Shown: in pieces, positions 8,707-15,749 of the stretch | Layout of the letters: every line of letters begins with the position of its first letter | Numbering within the stretch: position 1 is the stretch's first letter | NCBI RefSeq assembly: GCF_003641205.1 | Contig: NZ_CP032762.1 | Span: 2,294,001 to 2,358,000 of the forward strand | Source: Rhodococcus sp. P1Y | GTDB lineage: Bacteria; Actinomycetota; Actinomycetes; Mycobacteriales; Mycobacteriaceae | Length of the DNA: 64,000 bases | Reading direction: 5' to 3' | Translations under genes and position numbers: made by a program | Notes under the pieces: model-generated | Told to the model about the DNA's origin: nothing | The model's input: only the letters and a program-made list of their open reading frames with translations | Databases searched by the model: none

Positions 8707-8753
8707 GGATAAACCTTCGAGTCGGGTGGAAGGTCAAATCCTTGACCTTCCAC
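8707..8753 (-). promoter_or_regulatory. MerR-type promoter/operator with 19-bp spacer
   Basis: On the minus strand, TTGACC (8732-8737) and TTATCC (8707-8712) are separated by 19 bases, the long spacing typical of MerR-activated promoters. An ACCTTC / GAAGGT dyad (8729-8734 and 8713-8718) lies between them, as in CueR and MerR operators. In addition, a perfect 12-bp inverted repeat (GTGGAAGGTCAA at 8726-8737 and TTGACCTTCCAC at 8742-8753, 4-bp spacer) repeats the half-site outward, giving a TTGACC that faces the plus strand as well. Confidence 0.75.
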
Positions 8754-9010
8754 GCAGGTGCTGGGGCTAACGTCGGGCCATGTTCCCAGCGAGACCGCGC
8801 CCGGACGTCCGGGCGCTCATCCGTCTAGACCTGACGCCTCTCAGCGAGATGAAGGCCCCGTCGGCGTGCACGCTCTCAACGGCTGACCAACCTGAGGGTA
8901 TCGAGTTGTGGGCAACGATCCTCACCTGCGCTACCAGCCGCGGACGGTCGACGGCGGACTTGTATTCACCTTCCCGTCACGTAGTGCTCGGAGTCGGAGT
9001 GGGTCCGCGA

Positions 9011-9691
9011 TCAGTCGGGTGAGGCTGCCTGAGGGGTCGGTCCGAGCCGGACATTGACCCAGTGTCGGACCGGAGGGATCGACCACATGGTCCACAGTGC
9101 GAGGAGCGCAGTGCTGGCGGCAAGAATGCTCGCGGCGACGTCGAGCGGGAAATGTACGCCGAGGTACAGCCGGGAGGCAGCGACGGCGAGCGCGAACAGC
9201 ACTGATGTCGTGCGGGCCAACCGCCGGACAATTACGTGCGCCCGAGCGGTGAGCAGGACCACAAGCCCGATCATGGCCGCAGCCACCGCTGTATGTCCAG
9301 ACGGGAACGACCACACGGTGTCGGGAGGAATCAGCCAGAACCGTTGCGGGGGACGGGGTTCGCGGATGCTGTATTTCGCGATTGTCGACACGACGAGGGT
9401 AGATGCCATCACTGCCAGGGCCCATGCCGCGTCGACCCGTCGGCCTCTCCACGTGAGCCATGCGGCGATACCGATCGCCACCACGATTCCGACGACCGGT
9501 TGTGCGCAGTCCGTGACAAATTCGGCGAGGGCAGTGGCCCAGCCGGCGCGATGAAGGGCGATACGGTCGTGGAACCGCAGACCCGCCTCTGTCACAGCAG
9601 TGGTGGAGGCGAGAGTGCCGGCGGCGAGCAGTGCGGCAAATGCGAGCAGAGCGGCGGCAAACGGCCGAATCCACGGACGAGCAGGAAACAT
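9011..9691 (-). CDS. PAP2-family membrane phosphatase
   Basis: The 226-residue protein has about six helices and all three PAP2 signatures: KYSIREPRP (Kx6RP), PSGH near residue 148, and SRLYLGVHFPLD (SRx5Hx3D). Such enzymes remove phosphate from lipid phosphates or undecaprenyl pyrophosphate at the outer membrane face. The ATG at 9691 is chosen for its AAGGAAAG ribosome site; the frame remains open upstream through remnants of a decayed MFS gene. Confidence 0.85.
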   Translation of the reverse strand: MFPARPWIRPFAAALLAFAALLAAGTLASTTAVTEAGLRFHDRIALHRAGWATALAEFVTDCAQPVVGIVVAIGIAAWLTWRGRRVDAAWALAVMASTLVVSTIAKYSIREPRPPQRFWLIPPDTVWSFPSGHTAVAAAMIGLVVLLTARAHVIVRRLARTTSVLFALAVAASRLYLGVHFPLDVAASILAASTALLALWTMWSIPPVRHWVNVRLGPTPQAASPD

Positions 9692-9749
9692 AGGTGACTT
9701 TCCTTGGTTGGGTTGCGTGGGATGGACGGTGGGGTGCCAGGTGCGGCGA

Positions 9750-10282
9750 CGACCGGTGGCGAGTAGGGCGGCCACTGCGATGACCTGGATTGCGGGAACG
9801 ACGGTGAGCGACGCGGGAATCGAATGTCGTAGAGCAGATCGGTTTTCGGCTGGGGAACGGATGGCTTTGCCGCTCCGTTCGTCGATCACGAGAACGCAGA
9901 CGCGCCAGTGCGCCGGCGATCCAGAGGAAGTGCACGGCGATGACGGGGTGGGCGTAACCGGAAACGTCGACGCCCAGAAGCGGCGGCTTGGTGTATGCCA
10001 CCGGGCCGGAGACCGAGCGCACCATCAGCGCTGCGACCTCGTCGGATGCGGTGACCACACCCCGACGACGAAGGCGGTAGCCCCCCGCGAGGCGAGGGGG
10101 CCGGTGATCGAGCGGGCACCTTCGTAGACGAAGTCCGCGAGCATGCTGACCGTCCCGAACGCGACAACGAACCGACACGCCCCCCATCGATGGTCGTGGC
10201 GGTTCGGTGGATTTCTTTCTGGAAGCGCGCGGCGGGAACCCGGTGCGGCGGATGGGTCACCGGCGTGTTTGGGCTGCGTCAC
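9750..10282 (-). pseudogene. Decayed MFS transporter remnant
   Basis: Three pieces in different frames read as one major-facilitator protein. Near 10200-10090 is FVVAFGTVSMLADFVYEGA followed by RSITGPLASRGA. About 10058-9872 holds EVAALMVRSVSGPVA and SGYAHPVIAVHFLWIAGALA. About 9889-9750 holds RSGKAIRSPAE, then directly IPASLTVVPAIQVIAVAAL. Intact relatives are about 400 residues, with these segments separated by many helices. The copy here has at least two frameshifts and a large internal deletion. It overlaps the 3' end of the universal stress gene and runs into the upstream side of the PAP2 gene. Confidence 0.7.
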
Positions 10283-10817
10283 TATGCTGCCTATCGGTAG
10301 CGGGGACGAGGAGGACCGGGCGGTGGGCGTGGCGGGCGAGTGTCGCGGACACCGATTCGCCGACGGCCCTCTCCACCAGTGACATCATCCCGCCGCGGGT
10401 GGTACCGATGATGATCATCAGGGCGTCGTTGGCGTCGGCGATCGTGGTCAACAGTCGAGCCGGGTTGCCCCGCCTCGAGTAGAACGCCCAGTTCCCGGGG
10501 ATGGCGGCCAGCATCGCGCATGCCTCGCGGCGCTCTTGTTCGACAGCGTCGGCGATGCGTTGTTCCCAGTCGTCGCTGTCCGGGTCGATCGGCAGGTCAT
10601 CGGTGTCGACGATGTGCGCTACATGCAGGAACGCGTTCAGTCGACCGGCAAGGTCCATCGCGTAGGTCAAGGCAGCGTGGCTTGCTGGGTGCCGGTCGAA
10701 CCCCACGACCAGGTGGCACACCGGTTCTACCGAGGCGGCGGGGCCGTCCACCTGTAGCGGAGCGCGCCAGTCCCCTAGGTCGTCGCAGGAGGCGTGGCTG
10801 GGATCGTCCTCGGTCAT
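10257..10817 (-). CDS. Universal stress protein (UspA domain)
   Basis: The 186-residue product has one Usp domain from about residue 35: LVVGFDRHPASHAALTYAM at the start and the ATP-binding pattern GTTRGGMMSLVERAVGESV near the end, with LLVP as the last strand. The ATG at 10817 lies 8 bases after GAGGAG; an in-frame ATG at 10847 overlaps the crcB2 stop and would add ten residues. It follows the fluoride-channel genes and probably shares their transcript, so it may be induced by fluoride. Confidence 0.85.
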   Translation of the reverse strand: MTEDDPSHASCDDLGDWRAPLQVDGPAASVEPVCHLVVGFDRHPASHAALTYAMDLAGRLNAFLHVAHIVDTDDLPIDPDSDDWEQRIADAVEQERREACAMLAAIPGNWAFYSRRGNPARLLTTIADANDALMIIIGTTRGGMMSLVERAVGESVSATLARHAHRPVLLVPATDRQHSDAAQTRR

Positions 10818-10848
10818 TGTTTTCTCCTCATATTGTTTTCTCCTCATA
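10817..10848 (-). repeat. 16-bp tandem duplication carrying a ribosome site
   Basis: TATGAGGAGAAAACAA occurs twice head to tail (10848-10833 and 10832-10817), covering the crcB2 stop codon, two GAGGAG ribosome sites and up to the usp start ATG. It duplicates the initiation signal. Confidence 0.85.
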
Positions 10849-11209
10849 CGGAAGCCAGGACGAGACCGGCACCGCCGGCGACGACAGTCACCAGCAGGGT
10901 GCCGACCGCGTTCAACACGCCAGCGATGTACTTCTGACGTTGGATCAGCCGCACCGTCTCGAAACTGGCGGTGCTGAAGGTGGTGTACCCGCCGCAGAAA
11001 CCGATGCCCACGATCAGCTGAAGTTCCTGGGGTAGTCCGTGGAAAAGGATCAGTCCGGTGACGAATCCGAGGAGCAGTGATCCGGTCACGTTGATGATCG
11101 CTGTCGCCCAGGGAAAATCCGACGCCCGGCGGTGCCTGATGGCCCCGTCGAGCACAAAACGGACGATCGCCCCTGCACTGCCCGCGCAGGCGATCCAGAG
11201 TGTCGTCAT
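10844..11209 (-). CDS. crcB2: Fluoride channel subunit CrcB/Fluc (second copy)
   Basis: The 121-residue, four-helix protein carries Fluc signatures: GAIVRF near the start, INVTGSLLLGFVTG with the pore Asn, and GFCGGYTTFSTASFE with the central sodium-site and phenylalanine-box region. Actinobacterial Fluc channels are often heterodimers encoded by paired genes. Its ATG overlaps the crcB1 stop (ATGA) and its stop overlaps a possible upstream start of the universal stress gene. Expression is probably set by the riboswitch before crcB1. Confidence 0.9.
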   Translation of the reverse strand: MTTLWIACAGSAGAIVRFVLDGAIRHRRASDFPWATAIINVTGSLLLGFVTGLILFHGLPQELQLIVGIGFCGGYTTFSTASFETVRLIQRQKYIAGVLNAVGTLLVTVVAGGAGLVLASV

Positions 11210-11691
11210 TGTGTTGCCTCCGCGGGCCGTGTCCGCAGTCGCGCGGCGATCGCGATTCCGGCGGTGGTGGCGACCAGACCCACCAGTACGGTGCCGGCCG
11301 CGTAGCTGCCGGCGGCCCACCACTGATGGCTGCGCAGAAACAGATCGGTATCGACGGCCAGTGTGCTGTAGGTAGTGAACGAACCGAGCATCCCGGTGCC
11401 CACCAACAGCCGGACCCGCTGCCGCCACCCTGTGTCCGGGCCCAGGCGAGCCAATCCCTCCAGCAGCATTCCGAGCAGGAACGCCCCGACGATGTTGATA
11501 GCGAAGGTCGTCACCGGCCAGCCACTCGCGGCAGAGGAACACCACAGTCCGAGTTGGTATCGGAGCGGGGCCCCGACCAATCCACCGACACCGACGGCGG
11601 CGATCGCGGACGCTCGCGCATGCAGCGGGCTTGGGGGCGCACTGTCGGGATCGACCGGTAGGGTCGGATTCGGGTCGTGATGGCCGTTCAT
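11206..11691 (-). CDS. crcB1: Fluoride channel subunit CrcB/Fluc (first copy)
   Basis: The 161-residue protein has a 28-residue Pro/Asp-rich N-terminal extension, then the Fluc fold: VGAPLRYQLG, INIVGAFLLGMLL and GMLGSFTTYSTLAVDT. It pairs with crcB2 and exports fluoride passively across the membrane. The ATG at 11691 follows a strong GGAAGGAG site. The whole unit lies directly behind a fluoride riboswitch, which confirms the role. Confidence 0.92.
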   Translation of the reverse strand: MNGHHDPNPTLPVDPDSAPPSPLHARASAIAAVGVGGLVGAPLRYQLGLWCSSAASGWPVTTFAINIVGAFLLGMLLEGLARLGPDTGWRQRVRLLVGTGMLGSFTTYSTLAVDTDLFLRSHQWWAAGSYAAGTVLVGLVATTAGIAIAARLRTRPAEATQ

Positions 11692-11714
11692 GGACAGACT
11701 CCTTCCACTCAGGG

Positions 11715-11792
11715 AAAGGAGCCATCAGCCCCAGGGTTGGGGCGGTTCAGACAACCCCCTACGGGGCGGTCTCGGCGGAGATCCATCGCCGG
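11715..11792 (-). promoter_or_regulatory. Fluoride riboswitch (crcB RNA)
   Basis: Read on the minus strand the segment starts GGCGATGG at 11790-11783, continues with a CCGCC stem strand, a variable GC-rich hairpin, and ends GGCTGATGGCTCC at 11730-11718. These are the conserved GGCGATGG...GCTGATG.CTCC blocks and pseudoknot partners of the crcB-motif RNA. The closing stem is GGAT/CTCC-rich and the crcB1 ribosome site follows about 15 bases later. Fluoride binding is expected to switch on crcB1-crcB2. Confidence 0.88.
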
Positions 11793-11797
11793 ACACC

Positions 11798-11825
11798 ACT
11801 ATAGCCTGACCAGGGATCGACCCAA
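11798..11825 (-). promoter_or_regulatory. Promoter of the fluoride-responsive operon
   Basis: On the minus strand TATAGT (11803-11798) acts as the -10 element and TTGGGT (11825-11820) as a weak -35, 16 bases apart. The start site would be near 11791, matching the first bases of the riboswitch aptamer. Confidence 0.6.
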
Positions 11826-11890
11826 GCAGATCCGATGTACGTTCGAGATTCTCGGTCAGCAGGCCGAGGTGTCTATGTGCCAGCGCTGCA

Positions 11891-11918
11891 GCTCAACAAC
11901 CGAACCCGGTTGTTGAGC
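11891..11918. repeat. Perfect 12-bp inverted repeat
   Basis: GCTCAACAACCG (11891-11902) and CGGTTGTTGAGC (11907-11918) are exact complements around a 4-base AACC loop. There is no T-run after it on either strand and no gene ends close by, so terminator function is not evident; it may be an operator or a scar. Confidence 0.7.
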
Positions 11919-12474
11919 TCGACTAACGGCCACGACGGCACCGGCCACGACGGCACCGGCCGTGCAACGGGTCGGATTGGACACCTGTGTTCGCGTATCA
12001 AGCCCGGTATTCCCGATCCGCCGACCACCGCGATCTTCTCAACACGGGTACGTGGCACACGGCGTCACCAAGACGCTGAACATTTCGCCGAACACAGCAT
12101 TGTCGTCGAACTCAGAGCGGGCACCAGGCTCGGAACCGAGGTTCATTGCCACGCCGCATCGACACGCAGTCGACTAGACCACACTCGAACATGAACTGCG
12201 CCACCCAATTTAACCCCACTGCAGTAGGTCGAGAGTGAATCGGGATACTTCGAATCGAACGCATAGAACGTCTGGCGCACAAGCGCACTCAACATACCGG
12301 TGACGAGCTACGTCAAAGTCAAAGACTCCAAGGGAACACACACGACGTGTCGAGGGCAATCATGTTCACTGGTAGATCGAGGACTTTTCGATCACAGAAG
12401 CTGTTCTATATGGTGGTTGTACGCGTAGCTCGGCGGGATGAATGCTACTGACCGGCGCTCCCGTGTGGTGGGTA

Positions 12475-12514
12475 AGTGCAGTCGTCTTCTGAACTAGTGC
12501 AGTCGTCTTCTGAA
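12475..12514. repeat. Tandem duplication upstream of galU
   Basis: AGTGCAGTCGTCTTCTGAA occurs at 12475-12493 and again at 12496-12514, a 21-base period. It lies directly upstream of the predicted galU promoter and could place two copies of a regulatory half-site there. Confidence 0.8.
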
Positions 12515-12551
12515 ACTGACATCCGCAGCAAGCATGGATAGGGTAGGCAGC

Positions 12552-13493
12552 ATGACAGAAGGCGTGACAGAACCGGTACGGCAGTTTCGCACTGCGATTG
12601 TTCCCGCCGCAGGAATGGGAACCCGATTCCTGCCTGCAACCAAGACCGTCCCGAAAGAGTTGCTTCCGGTAGTCGACACTCCGGGAATCGAACTCGTCGC
12701 CGGAGAAGCGGCCGATTCGGGTGCGCAGCGCCTCGTGATCGTCACCTCCCCGGGTAAGGACGGCGTCGTCGCGCACTTCGTCGAGGACCTCGTCCTCGAG
12801 ACCAAGCTCGAGAAGAGCGGCAAGCTCAAGATGCTCGAGAAGGTACGCGTCGCCCCCGCGCTGCTCGATGTCCAGTCCGTTGTTCAGCAGGAGCCGCTCG
12901 GACTCGGGCACGCCGTTGCATGTGCCGAAGAAGTTCTCGACGACGACGAGAGCGCCGTCGCCGTACTTCTTCCGGATGACCTCGTGTTGCCCCGCGGCGT
13001 CCTCGACGTCATGTCCCGAGTGCGCGCGAAGCGCGGCGGAACCGTTCTGTGTGCCTTCGAGGTCCCGGAGGAGAACGTCTCCAGCTACGGCGTCTTCGAG
13101 GTGGAGACGGTTCCCGACGCGGTGAACCCGAACGTCTTGAAGGTGACCGGGATGGTCGAGAAGCCGAAGCGTGAGGACGCGCCGTCACTGTTCGCGGCGG
13201 CAGGGCGCTACCTGCTCGACCGCGCGATCTTCGACGCTCTGCGCCGGATCGAGCCGGGCGCCGGAGGCGAGCTTCAGCTCACCGACGCCATCGCTCTGCT
13301 CATCGAGGAGGGCCACCCGGTTCACGTCGTCGTTCACCGCGGACCCCGACACGACCTCGGAAATCCCGGGGGATACCTCCGCGCTGCGGTTGACTTTGCA
13401 CTCGAACGTGATGATTACGGCCCAGCGTTGCGTGAGTGGTTGACCGAGCGTCTCAGCGACGACTGGGCTCCGCAGCTCACCAAGTACGAGTAG
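12552..13493 (+). CDS. galU: UTP-glucose-1-phosphate uridylyltransferase
   Basis: The 313-residue enzyme makes UDP-glucose for cell-wall polysaccharides, trehalose and glycolipids. It shows the nucleotidyltransferase start AAGMGTRFLPATKTVPKE with the GMGTRF loop, LLPDDLV as the metal-site strand, GMVEKPK as the sugar-binding Lys region, and DLGNPGGYLRA near the end. The ATG at 12552 fits the family N-terminus; the start at 12534 would add six residues without a ribosome site. Gene order with glp, rimJ and glpR is the same as in mycobacteria. Confidence 0.95.
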   Translation: MTEGVTEPVRQFRTAIVPAAGMGTRFLPATKTVPKELLPVVDTPGIELVAGEAADSGAQRLVIVTSPGKDGVVAHFVEDLVLETKLEKSGKLKMLEKVRVAPALLDVQSVVQQEPLGLGHAVACAEEVLDDDESAVAVLLPDDLVLPRGVLDVMSRVRAKRGGTVLCAFEVPEENVSSYGVFEVETVPDAVNPNVLKVTGMVEKPKREDAPSLFAAAGRYLLDRAIFDALRRIEPGAGGELQLTDAIALLIEEGHPVHVVVHRGPRHDLGNPGGYLRAAVDFALERDDYGPALREWLTERLSDDWAPQLTKYE

Positions 13494-13529
13494 GCCCGCT
13501 GCACAAAGAGGATTTAGAGGAAGGGCCAG

Positions 13530-14789
13530 ATGCGCTCGGTTGAGGAACAGCAGACCAGGGTGACTGCTGCGGCGGTTGCACCACGGCCTGTCCGGGTTGC
13601 GATCTCGGAAGCGCAGGGCCTTCTCTGCGCCGAAGAAGTCGTCACCGAGCGCCCGCTGCCCGGGTTCGATCAGGCAGCGATCGACGGTTACGCGGTACGA
13701 AGCGTCGATGTGGCGGACGCAGGTCAGGACCTGCGAAACGAGGACGACGAGCGCATCGAACTGACGCTGCCCGTCGTCGGGGAGGTCACCGCAGGCTCCC
13801 GGCAGCCGATCCGGCTGCAACCACGGCAGGCTGTCCGCGTCGATACGGGTGCGCCGCTGCCGACGCTCGCCGATGCGGTTCTGCCGCTGGACCGGACGGA
13901 CGGCGGCCGTGCCCGCGTCAAAGTCCTCAGGCCTGTCCGCTCGGGTGACTACGTTCGCAAGATCGGCGACGACGTTCAACCCGGTGACGTCGCTGTGCGA
14001 GCCGGCACGATCATCGGCGCGGCCCAGGTCGGACTACTTGCCGCGGTCGGGCGCGACAAAGTGCTCGTGCATCCGCGTCCGCGTCTGTCGGTGATCTCGG
14101 TGGGCGGGGAACTCGTCGACACCGATCGCACACCGGGTCCCGGGCAGGTCTACGACGTCAACTCCTATTCGCTTGCCGCTGCCGCGAGAGACGCAGGCGC
14201 CGACGTCAACCGCGTCGGGATCGTCAGCACCGACCCCAAGCGTCTTCGCGAGGTGGTCGAAGGCCAGCTCATTCGCTCGGAAATCGTCGTCATCGCCGGA
14301 GCCGTCGGCGGCGGGGCATCGGACAGTGTCCGCGAAGCGCTGTCGGAACTGGGCGAGCTCGAAGTCGAACGCGTGGCGATGCATCCAGGCTCGGTCCAAG
14401 GATTCGGTCAGCTCGGCCGCGACGAAGTCCCGACGTTCCTGCTCCCGGCCAACCCCGTCAGCGCGTTGGTGGTGTTCGAGGTGATGGTCCGCCCGTTGAT
14501 CAGGATCGCGCTGGGTCGTCGACAGCCGATGCGGCGCACCGTGACCGCGCGGACCGTCGCGCCGATCACGTCCATCGAGGATCGCAAAGGGTACTTGCGC
14601 GGGCAGCTCATGCGCGACGAAGAGACGGGCGAATACCTGGTGCAAGCGCTCGGCGGCGCACCCGGATCGTCCTCGCACCTGCTCGCGACACTCGCCGAGG
14701 CCAACTGCCTCGTCGTCATCGATCCCGGCGTCACGGAGATCCGTACCGGGGAAGAAGTGGACGTGTCGTTCCTCGCTCAGCGAGGCTAG
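13530..14789 (+). CDS. glp: MoeA-like gephyrin homologue Glp
   Basis: The 419-residue product has full MoeA architecture: RPLPGFDQAAIDGYAVR near residue 47 (domain I), a GDDVQPGDVA domain II, the MPT-binding domain III with SVISVGGELVD and a GGGASDSVREAL loop, and a C-terminal beta domain IV. MoeA proteins insert molybdate into molybdopterin. However, this galU-glp-rimJ-glpR position is that of the corynebacterial Glp protein, which binds FtsZ and the membrane receptor GlpR at the septum. I therefore favour a cell-division role, with molybdenum-cofactor synthesis as the alternative. GAAGGG precedes ATG 13530. Confidence 0.85.
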   Translation: MRSVEEQQTRVTAAAVAPRPVRVAISEAQGLLCAEEVVTERPLPGFDQAAIDGYAVRSVDVADAGQDLRNEDDERIELTLPVVGEVTAGSRQPIRLQPRQAVRVDTGAPLPTLADAVLPLDRTDGGRARVKVLRPVRSGDYVRKIGDDVQPGDVAVRAGTIIGAAQVGLLAAVGRDKVLVHPRPRLSVISVGGELVDTDRTPGPGQVYDVNSYSLAAAARDAGADVNRVGIVSTDPKRLREVVEGQLIRSEIVVIAGAVGGGASDSVREALSELGELEVERVAMHPGSVQGFGQLGRDEVPTFLLPANPVSALVVFEVMVRPLIRIALGRRQPMRRTVTARTVAPITSIEDRKGYLRGQLMRDEETGEYLVQALGGAPGSSSHLLATLAEANCLVVIDPGVTEIRTGEEVDVSFLAQRG

Positions 14790-14801
14790 GGCGCTCCGCG
14801 C

Positions 14802-14847
14802 CAGTGGCACGGTTAAGTGCCCTAGGGGGTACTCAACCATGCCACTG
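14802..14847. terminator. Long hairpin between glp and rimJ
   Basis: CAGTGGCA at 14802-14809 pairs with TGCCACTG at 14840-14847, GGTT with AACC, and AGTGCCC with GGGTACT (one G-U), with only two mismatched positions and a 4-base loop. It lies 12 bases after the glp stop and 25 bases before rimJ. It may end or attenuate the galU-glp transcript. Its apex shares 17 of 18 bases with 3572-3589. Confidence 0.6.
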
Positions 14848-14871
14848 CTCCGGAGGCGCTAATCTCGACAG

Positions 14872-15519
14872 ATGCCGCGCACGTGGTCGAGCCACCCTGG
14901 TTGGCCGGCGAAGCTGGGACCTCTGACCGTTGCCGCGGGCAACGTAACTCTCCGCCCGGTGCGGCTGCGTGACGGTGCGGCCTGGAGCAGGATCCGGCTC
15001 GCCGACCGTACGCACCTCGAACCGTGGGAACCCACCGGCGAGGGCGCATGGGCTGCCCGTCACCACATCTCGGCGTGGCCCGGGCTCGTGTCGGGTCTCA
15101 AGTCGGAGGCGCGCAAGGGGCACATGCTGCCGCTCGCCATCGAACTGAACGGTGACTTCTGCGGTCAACTCACCGTCGGCAACATCGTTCGCGGCGCACT
15201 GCGGTCGGCGTGGATCGGCTACTGGGTGGCCAAGGACGTCAATGGGCGCGGCGTCGCGACCGCTGCGCTCGCGCTCGGATTGGATCACTGTTTCGGCGGC
15301 GTCGGTCTTCACCGCGTGGAGGCGACGGTTCGTCCGGAGAACCTTGCCAGTCAGGCAGTACTGCGCAATGTCGGATTCCGCGAAGAGGGTCTGCTGAAGA
15401 ACTACCTCGACGTCGACGGTCGGTGGCGCGACCACGTGTTGGTTGCAATGACCTCGAACGAGGTCCAAGGATCCGTCGCGGACCGTCTCGTGCGAACAGG
15501 CCGCGCTGCCTGGGCGTAG
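14872..15519 (+). CDS. rimJ: GNAT acetyltransferase, RimJ-type
   Basis: The 215-residue protein is a GNAT-fold N-acetyltransferase: LRPVRLRDGAAWSRIR at the start, IGYWVAKDVNGRGVATAAL as the acetyl-CoA-binding strand and loop (residues about 111-130), and VEATVRPENLASQAVLRNVG as the C-terminal part. It matches the RimJ/RimL group. In mycobacteria and corynebacteria this gene always sits between glp and glpR, but its substrate there is unknown; a division-related target is a guess from context. Confidence 0.85.
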   Translation: MPRTWSSHPGWPAKLGPLTVAAGNVTLRPVRLRDGAAWSRIRLADRTHLEPWEPTGEGAWAARHHISAWPGLVSGLKSEARKGHMLPLAIELNGDFCGQLTVGNIVRGALRSAWIGYWVAKDVNGRGVATAALALGLDHCFGGVGLHRVEATVRPENLASQAVLRNVGFREEGLLKNYLDVDGRWRDHVLVAMTSNEVQGSVADRLVRTGRAAWA

Positions 15520-15544
15520 CGGTGGGTGAGCAAGACGCCCCACT

Positions 15545-15561
15545 CGCGTCGATCTGACGCG
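15545..15561. terminator. Small hairpin after rimJ
   Basis: CGCGTC and GACGCG (15545-15550, 15556-15561) flank a 5-base loop 26 bases after the rimJ stop. It is short and lacks a T-run, so it is only a possible terminator. Confidence 0.35.
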
Positions 15562-15749
15562 GGTTCCCGCCTGGAGAATGCGCAAGTGGTGCAGCATGCC
15601 CATCGGCGATGAACTCTCGAGGCTGATGTGACTAAAGTGACGTGTGTGTAATTCGGGTCGGCGCGTCTCCGCGGTTCGGCCCCAGCTTCGACATAGCCTG
15701 ATCACGTCACCGATGTACCAGCTGACTTTCGGAAGGAGAGCGCGAGACG

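Larger units (their letters stand above)
11827..12551. other. 725-base gene-free region before galU
   Basis: No frame here has a credible ribosome site or recognisable product; the open frames are short and rich in Arg/Thr/Ser. What it holds: a 12-bp perfect hairpin (11891-11918), a 15-bp tandem repeat (unit CGGCCACGACGGCAC at 11927-11941 and 11942-11956), a 21-base-period tandem repeat (12475-12514), and the probable galU promoter at about 12514-12545 (CTGACA, 17 bases, TAGGGT). It ends the accessory stretch. Confidence 0.6.

Noticed and set aside
8780..9022. 80-codon open frame on + downstream of the outward TTGACC
   Set aside because: No ribosome site, no recognisable protein, and it overlaps the PAP2 3' end.
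8931..10187. Single 418-codon gene on the minus strand
   Set aside because: It is a shadow of PAP2 for most of its length; only residues about 44-105 carry meaning, as one fragment of the decayed MFS gene.
11835..12194. 119-codon open frame on +, and others in the 11.8-12.5 kb gap
   Set aside because: They run through the hairpin and tandem repeat (HDGTGHDGTG), have no ribosome site and odd composition.
14816..14831. CsoR-like operator between glp and rimJ
   Set aside because: The CCCTAGGGGG core is the apex of a 46-base hairpin, so the symmetry is explained by RNA folding rather than by an operator.
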